64,000 nt of DNA from Phycisphaerae bacterium (lineage in GTDB: Bacteria; Planctomycetota; Phycisphaerae; SM23-33). The position numbers and the translations under genes are program-made. The notes under the pieces are model-generated. The model saw only the letters and a list, made by a program, of their open reading frames with translations, was not told the DNA's origin and did not search any database. Of this stretch, positions 34,618-43,400 are shown in pieces. Position 1 is the stretch's first letter. The number at the start of each line of letters is the position of its first letter. The DNA lies in NCBI GenBank assembly GCA_030745875.1, contig JASLNT010000079.1, forward strand, positions 44,772-108,771, read 5' to 3'.

Positions 34618-34652
34618 GGAAACCCTGACAATGTCGGGGTTTCCTTTATTTT
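34618..34652 (+). terminator. Rho-independent terminator after the thioredoxin fusion
   Basis: GGAAACCC (34618-34625) and GGGTTTCC (34637-34644) with inner GAC/GTC pairs and loop AAT, followed by TTTATTTT. A second perfect stem, TGCGGTCAGG with CCTGACCGCA, lies just upstream at about 34551-34605. Confidence 0.85.
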
Positions 34653-34724
34653 GGGAAGTTGGCGGGCTCATTTGGTTTTGGAGTGTTTCGGCGCGCCGAA
34701 TGTGCTACCATTTTTCAAGTTCGT

Positions 34725-34750
34725 GGAACCCATTTGCAGTCTTGTACGTT
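34725..34750 (+). promoter_or_regulatory. ECF sigma promoter 4 (autoregulation of the sigma factor)
   Basis: GGAACC (34725-34730), 16-base spacer, CGTT (34747-34750), 33 bases before the ATG at 34783. It implies the sigma factor drives its own gene. Confidence 0.75.
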
Positions 34751-34782
34751 TGGAAGGTGGCGGGATATCCGCCAATGTGCGT

Positions 34783-35337
34783 ATGACGGATTCGTCCGAT
34801 TTCGAGAAAACCGCAATGCCGCACCTGGACAGTGTGTTCCGCACAGCCTTTGCGTTGTGCGGGCGTCACAGCGAGGCTGAAGATCTCGCTCAGGCGACGT
34901 TCCTGAAGGCTTTCGGGCAATTCGCCTCGTTTCGTCCGGGTACGAACTGCAGGGCCTGGCTGATGCGGATACTTCGCAACAGTTGGATCGATCGGTTGAG
35001 ACACCGCAAGGTGACGGGTTCCGAACTTCAAATCGATCAAATCCCCCTAGCCGCTCCGGAATCGGAAGATCAGACGCACTGGACCGATGCCCAAGACATC
35101 CTGGAGAGTTTCGCCGACGAGCAGATCATCGAAGCGTTGCAGGATCTGCCTGAGGCCCAGAGGCTGGTGGTCTTCCTGGTCGACGTCGAACAGACGCCCC
35201 TGGATGAGGTCGCCGAAATCCTCGATGTGGCGGTCGGGACGGTGAAATCCCGCGCTTCACGGGCCCGCGCGAAGCTGAAAACTCGCCTGATGGCCCACGC
35301 TGCTGATCTGGGCTTTGACGGGAGGGTGAAACCATGA
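34783..35337 (+). CDS. ECF RNA polymerase sigma factor
   Basis: 184 residues from ATG 34783. The open frame runs 44 codons further upstream but through the promoter, so that part is not translated. Region 2: HLDSVFRTAFALCGRHSEAEDLAQATFLKAF and RAWLMRILRNSWIDRLRHRK. Region 4: ALQDLPEAQRLVVFLVDVEQ and the HTH LDEVAEILDVAVGTVKSRASRARAKL. No extra domains. Its stop overlaps the next gene's start (ATGA), the mark of a sigma/anti-sigma pair. The motif GGAAC(C/G)-N16-CGTT at five sites nearby is the likely recognised promoter. Confidence 0.93.
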   Translation: MTDSSDFEKTAMPHLDSVFRTAFALCGRHSEAEDLAQATFLKAFGQFASFRPGTNCRAWLMRILRNSWIDRLRHRKVTGSELQIDQIPLAAPESEDQTHWTDAQDILESFADEQIIEALQDLPEAQRLVVFLVDVEQTPLDEVAEILDVAVGTVKSRASRARAKLKTRLMAHAADLGFDGRVKP

Positions 35338-36077
35338 AACTAACGCCTGAACAATTTGAAGACATTCTCAGCGGGTTGGCGCCTCAGGGCGACGATCTGG
35401 ACGCCGAAGATGTCGCCCGCCTGGACGAGGCCCGCGCCATGCGGGCGCGCCTTTCCGCTGCGTTTGAATCGACACACGCTTCGGATTCCCTGGTTGAGAA
35501 GGTGCGGGCAAGCTTGAAAGACGCCTCGACACCGCGCCGCAGAGTTATCAGTTTTCCGATGCGATTCCTGCCCGCCGCCGCTGCGGCTGCGCTGCTTATC
35601 GTCCTTCCGATTCTGTACAGCGTTATGGGTCCCGAACCCGCACTGGCCGGGACGGTGGAACTGGCGAACATCCATAAGGCGAATCTCACCACGCCCGAGG
35701 GCTTCCACGCCACCGGCGACTGCGAGGAGATCAAGGCCTATTTCTCCCGTAAACTGGGCTTCGTTCCGAAACTCCTGACCGAGTGCCCCGAACTGAGTAT
35801 CGTTGGCTGCTACGTGACCAAGCTGAAGGGCAGGACTGTCGCCACCTACGTTGTCCAACTCGATTCGACCAAGGCCAGTATCGTAATCAGCGAGGATTCG
35901 CCCAAGAAGCTTGGGCTAGGTTGCGGCTGTGGGAGCCCCCACTGCAGGTGCATCCATAACGGGCGATGCGAGAATCTCTCGATCGTCAGCGTTCGTCTTG
36001 GCGAGCGTTCCTACAGTGTTGTGGGCAATCTGCCGGTCGAATCGCTTCGAGGCGTCTTGGAACGCCTGCGAAGCTGA
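35334..36077 (+). CDS. Membrane anti-sigma factor with exported Cys cluster
   Basis: 247 residues. Residues 1-75 are cytoplasmic and helical, fit to clasp the ECF factor; residues about 77-97 form one transmembrane helix; 100-247 lie outside. The outer domain holds a dense Cys/His patch C197, C199, H203, C204, C206, H208, C212 (GCGCGSPHCRCIHNGRC), plus C130, C151 and C159. I infer it senses a metal or thiol state and releases the sigma factor. No zinc-finger HxxxCxxC of ZAS type in the cytoplasmic part. Translationally coupled to the sigma gene. No published family recognised. Confidence 0.8.
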   Translation: MKLTPEQFEDILSGLAPQGDDLDAEDVARLDEARAMRARLSAAFESTHASDSLVEKVRASLKDASTPRRRVISFPMRFLPAAAAAALLIVLPILYSVMGPEPALAGTVELANIHKANLTTPEGFHATGDCEEIKAYFSRKLGFVPKLLTECPELSIVGCYVTKLKGRTVATYVVQLDSTKASIVISEDSPKKLGLGCGCGSPHCRCIHNGRCENLSIVSVRLGERSYSVVGNLPVESLRGVLERLRS

Positions 36078-36115
36078 GCAAAGCGTACGGGGCATTCGAA
36101 GAAGTCTTCTCCTGC

Positions 36116-36141
36116 GGAACCATTCAGCGATGTGGATCGTT
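36116..36141 (+). promoter_or_regulatory. ECF sigma promoter 5 (TRASH-like protein)
   Basis: GGAACC (36116-36121), 16-base spacer, CGTT (36138-36141), 52 bases before the ATG at 36193. Confidence 0.75.
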
Positions 36142-36192
36142 ATTGCAGTTGACCGTGAAGATCCTCATCCTAAAACGTGAAAGGACAGAACG

Positions 36193-36801
36193 ATGACAAA
36201 CAAGAAAACGAAACATCACAGTATCGGCCTGTTGGTATTGGTCGTTGGCGTGACGGCGGTGGTTGCACTGGCCGGAACGCTGGCTTATGCGCAGTGTTGC
36301 CCCGGTCCCAGTCGAGTTGCGAAAGTTGCTCCACCGGCGAGGGCGGCTTCGGTGTCGGCCTCTCCGACAGCGCCTGGGGCCCATAAGTGTCCGATGTGCA
36401 AGGACGGGAAGATGTGCAAAGGCTGCAAGGCGAAATCCCGCGCCGACGCCCACGCCAGGCTTTCGGCGAAGGTATCGGGCGCATTGAAGGACCTGTCGGC
36501 CGCCGAAGCAGCCGTCAAGGCCGGCGAGAAGAAGACCGCCCTGGCCGAACTGGCCAAAGTGCGGAAAGTTCTTGAGGCTCTGCACGCTCGCGTCAAGCCC
36601 GCTGCGGGCAAGGGAACCGTCAATTCCGTCTGCCCGATCATGGGCGGGAAGTTCGATCCCAACAAAGTCAAGCCCAACCTTGTCGTGGCGTACAAAGACG
36701 GGAAAGTCGGCTTCTGCTGCGCCGGGTGCATCCCGAAGTGGAACAAGCTTTCGAACGCCCAGAGAGACCAGAAGCTCGCCGCCGCGGCCAGGAAAAAATA
36801 G
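36193..36801 (+). CDS. Exported CxxC helical domain with TRASH-like C-terminus
   Basis: 202 residues. Signal peptide to about residue 33 (GTLAYA-Q). CPMCKDGKMCKGC (C66, C69, C75, C78) is followed by a helical region RADAHARLSAKVSGALKDLS and ALAELAKVRKVLEALHARVK, the same domain as in the thioredoxin fusion at 33815. The C-terminus has VNSVCPIMGGKFDPNKV (C147) and VGFCCAGCIPKWNKL (C175, C176, C179), a TRASH/YHS-type heavy-metal site. Probably a periplasmic metal-binding or metal-chaperone protein. AAAGGAC at 36180 is the ribosome site. A terminator follows. Confidence 0.8.
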   Translation: MTNKKTKHHSIGLLVLVVGVTAVVALAGTLAYAQCCPGPSRVAKVAPPARAASVSASPTAPGAHKCPMCKDGKMCKGCKAKSRADAHARLSAKVSGALKDLSAAEAAVKAGEKKTALAELAKVRKVLEALHARVKPAAGKGTVNSVCPIMGGKFDPNKVKPNLVVAYKDGKVGFCCAGCIPKWNKLSNAQRDQKLAAAARKK

Positions 36802-36822
36802 TCCAGCGCTGCTCTGACGCTG

Positions 36823-36864
36823 CAGGGGCTTGAGCAGGCGCGACAAGCCCACTTGGAGCCCCTG
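36823..36864 (+). terminator. Hairpin after the TRASH-like gene
   Basis: CAGGGGCT (36823-36830) pairs with AGCCCCTG (36857-36864). No strong U-run; partial termination before the efflux operon is likely. Confidence 0.5.
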
Positions 36865-36986
36865 TAGTGTAATCGGGCGAAATGTTCGCCAAGCGGACTA
36901 CCAAGATGCGAGGTTTGGTGGTATATGTAGCGACGTTGTACTGACGAGACTACTCCACGTGCGCCGTACTGCGAAAGGCATCTGAA

Positions 36987-38375
36987 ATGGTTCGGTCAAT
37001 CACATTGAGTCTGCTGTGCGTTGTGGTGCTGTCGGCGTCGATCGGCTGCAGCAAGAGCTACAGTGCGTTCGACAACAGTTTGGACGGTTCGTCGGGCGGG
37101 GATCTGTTTGCGGATGAGACTCCCGCGCCGCGGGCCGGCCTGCCGAAGCTTACCGATGAGTCGGCGATCGATGATTATGTGCAGTATGCCGCCCTGAACA
37201 ATCCGGAACTGGCGGCTGCTTTTAACCGTTGGAAAGCCGACCTGCAGCAGATTCCCCAGGTAACCGCTCTTCCCGATCCGAAATTCACCTATCAATATTA
37301 CATTCAGCAGGTCGAAACGCGCGTCGGAGCTCAGCGGCAGGCGTTCAGCATCGCACAGACGTTTCCGTGGCTGGGCAAATTGAAGCTTCGCGGTGACGCC
37401 GCGGCGCAGGCGGCGAATGCTTCGCACCAGCGATTCCTCCAGACCAAACTCAAGCTCGCTCGAGAGGTGAAAGACGCCTACAGCGAGTACTACTACCTCG
37501 CCAGGGCAATCGAAATCACCAGACAGAACGCCAAACTACTGGAGCATATCGAAACGATCGCCCGGATTCGCTACAAGACCGCCGCCGCCGGACATCCGGA
37601 CATCACCCGCGTGCAGATCGAGTTGGGCAAGCTCGCCGACCGCGTGTCCACCCTCGAAGAGATGCGAGGTCCTGTTGTTGCGAGGCTGAATGCGGCGTTG
37701 AACCGTCCGGCTGACACGCCTGTTGCGGACGCGAAAGAGCCCCAGGCCGGCGAGATTGACATTGACCTGGTCGCCCTCGATGCGTTGCTCGTTGCGCACA
37801 ACCCCGAGGTTGCCGAGCTGGATAGACAGATCGCCAAAGAGAAGGTCGGGATCGAACTGGCCAGGAAGAACTACTACCCCGACGTCACGCTTGGAATGAG
37901 CTACATCGACACTGCGACATCGACCGGTGGGCGGAGCCCCAACGGTAACGGCGACGATCCGGTTATCGCCATGGTTTCCATTAACCTGCCCATCTGGCGT
38001 GAGAAGCTGGATGCGGGCCTGCGTCAGGCGCGACTCAGGCGCCAGGCCGCTACGCAAACTCGCGCCGCCAAACTTAACTCGCTGCGGTCGAAACTCAGGC
38101 TGATCGTCTATCGATACTCCGACGCGCAACGGAAGATCGCCTTGTACCGCGACACCCTTCTCCCCAAGGCCAGACAGGCGATGACCGCCACCGACGCGGC
38201 CTATCGGGGCGGCAAGGGCGGTTTTCTGGATCTTATAGACGCCCAGAGGGTGCTGCTGGAGTTCGAGATAACCCTTCACCGCGGGATCGCCAATCGTGCG
38301 CAGCGATTGGCTGAACTGGAGATGGTGACCGGTGTGAGACCCGGCCCGAAAGAGACTAAAGGGGACAAGCCATGA
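36987..38375 (+). CDS. TolC-family outer-membrane efflux lipoprotein (CusC-like)
   Basis: 462 residues. Lipoprotein signal, VVVLSASIGCSKS (Cys near residue 21). The body shows two structural repeats with long coiled helices (ALNNPELAAAFNRWKADLQQ ... NAKLLEHIETIARIRYKTAAAG, HNPEVAELDRQIAKEKVGIE), and YYPDVTLGMSY/SINLPIW beta-strands, as in OEP proteins. It forms the outer-membrane channel of a tripartite pump. The ATGA overlap with the adaptor gene ties it to the operon. Confidence 0.88.
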   Translation: MVRSITLSLLCVVVLSASIGCSKSYSAFDNSLDGSSGGDLFADETPAPRAGLPKLTDESAIDDYVQYAALNNPELAAAFNRWKADLQQIPQVTALPDPKFTYQYYIQQVETRVGAQRQAFSIAQTFPWLGKLKLRGDAAAQAANASHQRFLQTKLKLAREVKDAYSEYYYLARAIEITRQNAKLLEHIETIARIRYKTAAAGHPDITRVQIELGKLADRVSTLEEMRGPVVARLNAALNRPADTPVADAKEPQAGEIDIDLVALDALLVAHNPEVAELDRQIAKEKVGIELARKNYYPDVTLGMSYIDTATSTGGRSPNGNGDDPVIAMVSINLPIWREKLDAGLRQARLRRQAATQTRAAKLNSLRSKLRLIVYRYSDAQRKIALYRDTLLPKARQAMTATDAAYRGGKGGFLDLIDAQRVLLEFEITLHRGIANRAQRLAELEMVTGVRPGPKETKGDKP

Positions 38376-40480
38376 ACGATACAACAGACTCTCCGACCCC
38401 GCCCCCCATCCCGCCGACGCCGTCATCGCCCGCCGCCGACCAGATTGATCTGGAAGAGCATGTTCGCGACGACCGTGTATTGCGATTCGCAAAGTGGTTG
38501 GCGGGCAAGGCGGCGTTGATTCCGGCGTTTCTGGCGTGCATTGCGATAGGATACTTCCTGCATTGGGCGCTGGCTCCGGCTGTTTCGCACCAACCCACGA
38601 CCCAGCCGGTATCGGCCAAACCAACCGGATCGAAGGGACAAGCCCAACTGTACATATGCTCGATGAACTTCTCCCACCATCCGTATTTTTCGAGCACTGA
38701 TCCGGACGAGAAGTGCGGATACTGCGGGATGCAGTCGATTCCCGCTACGGCTGAGCAGATGGCGCAGGGTGATCCTAACCGCACAGTGCTCAGCGACGCC
38801 GCGGCGAAGCTGATGGACGTTCAGACTGCGCCGGTCGTGCGAAGATTCCCCCAGACCGATATCCGCATGGTGGGCAAGATCGACTTTGACGAGACGAAGC
38901 TGGCGTACATAACCGCCTGGGTGCCCGGGCGCCTCGACCGCCTGTTCGTAGACTACACCGGCGTGCCTGTGCGCAAGGGCGATCACATGGTCGAACTCTA
39001 CAGCCCCGAACTGCTCAGCGCACAAGAGGAACTGCTTGCGGGTGTCAAGGCGGTCAAGGAACTCAAGGATTCCGACTTGGGCGTTGTTCGCCAATCGACG
39101 CTGGACATGGTGAAAGCGGCGCGCGAGAAACTCCGCCTCTGGGGCCTTACGCCCGCTCAGATCGCCGCGATCGAAAAATCCGGAAAAGCTTCGAACCACA
39201 TTACTATCTACGCCCCGGCTGGCGGGATTGTAATTCACAAGAACGCTCAGCAGGGAATGTACGTCAAAACCGGAAGCAGGATCTACACCATCGCCGACCT
39301 GACCGGCGTTTGGGTTAACCTGCGGGCGTACGAATCGGATTTGATGTGGCTTCGTTACGGGCAGAAGGTCGAGTTCACGTCGGTCGCGTATCCGGGCGAA
39401 AGATTCTCCGGTACGATCTCGTTTATCGATCCCATTCTCGACCCTCGGACGCGAACGGTGAAGGTCCGCGTAAACGCCTCCAACGCCGACGGACGCCTCA
39501 AGCCCGGCATGTTCGTAAAAGCCGCCGTGCACGCTAAAATCGCCGTCGGAGGCAGGGTGATGGACGCCGCTCTGACAGGCAAGTGGATGTGCCCCATGCA
39601 TCCGTCGGTGATAAAGGGCTCAGCAGGCATCTGCGACATCTGCGAAATGGATATCGTGACCGCCGAGTCGTTGGGCTACGTTAGCGGATCGGGCGCCGTC
39701 AAAGGCGCCAAGCCGCTGGTGATTCCAGCGTCCGCGGCGCTGCTAACGGGCAAACGGGCGGTTGTCTATGTGCGGGTGAAAAGCAAACCCCAGCCGATGT
39801 TTGAATGGCGAACTGTCGAACTTGGTCTCCGCGCCGGACGGTTCTATATCGTTCGCAAGGGTCTGAAAGAAGGCGAGCAAGTCGTCACCAGGGGTGCGTT
39901 CGCCATTGACTCCGAACGCCAACTCAGTGCGAAACCCAGCATGCTCGACGAAATGAATAAAGCCCACGACCATGCCGGCAAACCCGACGGCGACGAACCG
40001 GTCAAACCGATCAGCGACTTGCCCAAGGAGTTCACCAAACAGCTTTCAGGCGTATTCGACGCTTACTTTGCACTATCCAAAGCGCTCGCCGGCGATGACC
40101 TCAAAGGATCGGTTGCAGCAGTGGACCAGGCGAAGAAGGCTCTTGCGTCCGTTGATATGAAGCTGCTCAAGGGCGATACCCACATGGCGTGGATGAAAGT
40201 TTCGGCCAGCTTGACCGAGGTGCTCAAGCGGGCCGGAGGCGCCGTCGATATCAAGATCCTTCGCAAGGACTTCGATCTGCTGTCGGTCCAGATGATTTCG
40301 ATCGCAAAACGGTTCGGTCCGCTGAATCGAAAGCTGTTTGTGCATCGCTGTTCGATGGCGTTCGATAATCGCGGAGCCAACTGGCTGCAGTCGGACGACA
40401 AGACGCTCAATCCGTATTTCGGCGCGATGATGCTTAAGTGCGGCGGTGTTATCGAGACAATTGAAGGGGGCGGGAAGTGA
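38372..40480 (+). CDS. cusB: Heavy-metal RND adaptor (CusB-like) with metal-binding and DUF3347 domains
   Basis: 702 residues, long for CusB. One membrane helix near residues 45-67. A heavy-metal-binding segment YICSMNFSHHPYF ... EKCGYCGMQS at about 90-120, then the barrel-sandwich and beta-barrel adaptor core (TAPVVRRFPQTDIRMVGKI, IYAPAGGIVIHKN, LRAYESDLMWLRYGQKV). A second HMBD, KWMCPMHPSVIKGSAGICDICEMD, sits after the barrel at about 405-430. The C-terminal 140 residues are DUF3347-like (VHRCSMAFDNRGANWLQSDD, NPYFGAMMLKCGG). Three possible copper sites on one adaptor suggest delivery to the pump. Confidence 0.88.
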   Translation: MNDTTDSPTPPPIPPTPSSPAADQIDLEEHVRDDRVLRFAKWLAGKAALIPAFLACIAIGYFLHWALAPAVSHQPTTQPVSAKPTGSKGQAQLYICSMNFSHHPYFSSTDPDEKCGYCGMQSIPATAEQMAQGDPNRTVLSDAAAKLMDVQTAPVVRRFPQTDIRMVGKIDFDETKLAYITAWVPGRLDRLFVDYTGVPVRKGDHMVELYSPELLSAQEELLAGVKAVKELKDSDLGVVRQSTLDMVKAAREKLRLWGLTPAQIAAIEKSGKASNHITIYAPAGGIVIHKNAQQGMYVKTGSRIYTIADLTGVWVNLRAYESDLMWLRYGQKVEFTSVAYPGERFSGTISFIDPILDPRTRTVKVRVNASNADGRLKPGMFVKAAVHAKIAVGGRVMDAALTGKWMCPMHPSVIKGSAGICDICEMDIVTAESLGYVSGSGAVKGAKPLVIPASAALLTGKRAVVYVRVKSKPQPMFEWRTVELGLRAGRFYIVRKGLKEGEQVVTRGAFAIDSERQLSAKPSMLDEMNKAHDHAGKPDGDEPVKPISDLPKEFTKQLSGVFDAYFALSKALAGDDLKGSVAAVDQAKKALASVDMKLLKGDTHMAWMKVSASLTEVLKRAGGAVDIKILRKDFDLLSVQMISIAKRFGPLNRKLFVHRCSMAFDNRGANWLQSDDKTLNPYFGAMMLKCGGVIETIEGGGK

Positions 40481-43400
40481 GCTCCGAGCCCCCGCAGACA
40501 GATATTTTGCGCCGCGAGAGCCTGCTTGCGCAGATCATGCGGTTCTGCCTGACCAACAAGCTCGTGGTTGTGCTGATGGTGATGTTCACCCTTGGATGGG
40601 GCCTGGCGGTCATGCCGTTTGAATGGGACGCCCTGTCCGACCTGCCGCGAGATCCCGTGCCCGTCGACGCCATTCCCGACACCGGAGCCAACCAGCAGAT
40701 TGTTTTTACCGAATGGCCCGGCCAGTCGCCCCAGCAGATCGACGACCAGGTGACCTACCCGCTGAGTTCGGCGCTGCTGAATGTTTCGGGAGTCAAGACC
40801 GTTCGCAGTTCGTCGATGTTCGGATTCTCGTCGATATACGTGATCTTCGAGGACGGGGTCGATTTCTTCTGGTCTCGAGCACGCCTGGACGAGAAGCTCA
40901 AATCGCTGCCGTCCGGAACGCTTCCGCCCGGAGTCAACCCGGTAATGGGCCCGGACTCGACGTCGCTGGGGCAGGTGTTCTGGTACACGCTGGAAGGTCG
41001 CGACAAAGAGGGCGAGCCCGCCGGCGGTTGGGATATGGAGGAGCTGCGCACCGTCCAGGATTGGATATTGCGGGACCACCTCAAGTCGGCGCACGGTGTA
41101 AGCGAGGTCGCCTCGGTGGGCGGATTTGTGCGGGAATACCAGGTGGATGTCGACCCCGACGCCATGCGGGCGTTCGACGTGACTCTGGGCGACGTTTATC
41201 GCGCCGTTCGGGCGTCCAATCGCGACATCGGAGCCAAGACAATCGAGTTGAACCGCATCGAGTATTTTGTCCGCGGTATCGGATACATCAAGACCCTCGC
41301 GGATATCGAAAGCGGGGTGGTCAAAGTCACCGACAACGTGCCGGTGCTGATCAAACATGTGGCGAACGTTTCGCTGGGACCGGCGCTGCGGAGAGGAGCT
41401 CTGGACAAAGACGGCGCGGGCGCCGTCGGCGGCGTGGTGGTCGCCAGGTATGGTGAAAATCCGCTCGAAGTCATCAACAACGTTAAAGCGAAGATCGCGA
41501 AAGTCGCCCCAACCCTGCCCAGCAAGACGCTCGAAGACGGGACCGTATCCAAGGTTACGGTCATACCGTTTTACGATCGTACGAACCTGATCAAAGAGAC
41601 GCTCGGAACGCTCGACCACGCCCTGCGCGACGAGGTGATGATAACGATTATCGTGGTTGTGCTCATGGTCATGCACCTGAAATCCAGCATCCTGATCGGA
41701 TCGCTCCTGCCTCTGTCGGTGCTGATGTGCTTCATTGGCATGAAGGTCTTCGGAGTCGACGCGAACATCGTAGCCCTTTCGGGAATCGCGATTGCAATCG
41801 GCACGATGGTCGATATGGGCATCGTCATATGCGAGAACATCCTGCGCCATCTCGACGAAGCCGATCCGGACGAATCGAGGCTCGAAGTAATTCATCGCGC
41901 AGGCGTTGAAGTGGGCGGAGCGGTGGTTACGGCGGTCATGACGACTATCGTGGGCTTCCTGCCGGTGTTGCTGATGACCGGCGAGCGGGGCAAGCTGTTC
42001 CGTCCGCTGGCGTACACCAAGACATTCGCATTGATAGCGGCGGTGGTTGTTTCGCTGACGATTATCCCGCCCGCGGCGCACCTGCTGTTCTGCGGGCGGA
42101 TATCGGGCAAGTGGCTGAAGCGGTGCGTGCATGCGATTATCGCTGCGGTCGGGATAGTCGCCGGCGTGATGATCGCATGGTGGATCGGCGCTGCGATGGT
42201 TGCGTTTGCGGCGTGGCATGTGTGCAGAGAATTTGTGCCCGCCGCGTTCGGTAAACCGGTGGGGTGGATTGCTTCGCTGGCGGCGGTTGTTTTGGTCGGG
42301 GTGGCGCTGACGGAGCACTGGGGACCTTTGGGAGTCGATCAGGGGCTCGTTAAGAACGTCGTATTCGTCGGTCTGCTGATCGGTCTGCTGCTGGTGTTCT
42401 TCAAACTCTTCCAGTTGGCGTATCCGACGATCCTCGGATGGTGCCTGAGGCACAAGCTGCTGTTCCTGTCTGTTCCGGCGACGTTGGTCCTTATAGGCAT
42501 TCCTCTATTCTGGCTTGGCTTCGAGACGACTTTCACTCCGCTGAAAGAGGCCGCCCAGCGGGGCGGTTGGGAGGAAGACCTGAAATCCCGCAACTTCTGG
42601 GCCTCGGGCGTCGAAACGTTCCCGGGTCTGGGCTCCGAGGAGATGCCTCCGCTTGATGAAGGCTCATTCCTGTGGATGCCGTCGATGAGTTCGCACGGAT
42701 CGATAGGCGCTGCGTTGGATTACCTGTCCAAACAGGACGCCGCGTTCAGGTCGATACCGGAAGTCGAATCAGTGGTCGGCAAGATAGGGCGTGTCGAATC
42801 GGCGCTCGATCCGGCCCCGATTTCGATGGTCGAGACCGTCATCAACTACAAGTCCCAGTACAAGACCGACGCCCAGGGACGCCGTCTTACCGATAAGAAC
42901 GGCAAGTTGATCCGCCAATGGCGAGATCACATCAAGAGCCCGGAGGATATTTGGGACGAGATCGCGAGAGTCGGCAAGATGACGGGGATGTCCGGGGCTC
43001 CGAAACTCCAGCCGATCGAGACCAGGCGCATAATGCTCCAGACCGGGATGCGGTCGCCAATGGGCCTGAAGATCATGGGCGAGAGCCTCGAAGAAATCCA
43101 GGCCGCCGGGATCCAGATCGAAGCCCTGCTCAAGCAGGCGCCGTCGGTGAATCCCGCTACAGTCGCCGCCGACAGGACCGTAGCCAAACCCTATCTGGTG
43201 ATTGACACCACCGGGCCTGAATCGCGCGACGCGATGAGCCGCTACAAGGTCAACCCCAGCGACGTGCTGGACATAATTGAGGTCGCAGTCGGGGGCAAGA
43301 CGGTCACCACAACTGTCGAGGGGCGCAAGCGGTTCCCCGTTCGCGTGCGATACCAGCGCGAACTCCGCAGCGAGATCGAGACCCTCCAGCAAGTGCTCGT

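Noticed and set aside
36823..36986. Sixth ECF-type promoter before the TolC gene
   Set aside because: No GGAAC-N16-CGTT match found; the efflux operon may be read from the upstream promoter or another one.
40063..42453. 796-codon minus-strand open frame
   Set aside because: Antisense to cusB/cusA; low-complexity His/Arg/Gln-rich product.
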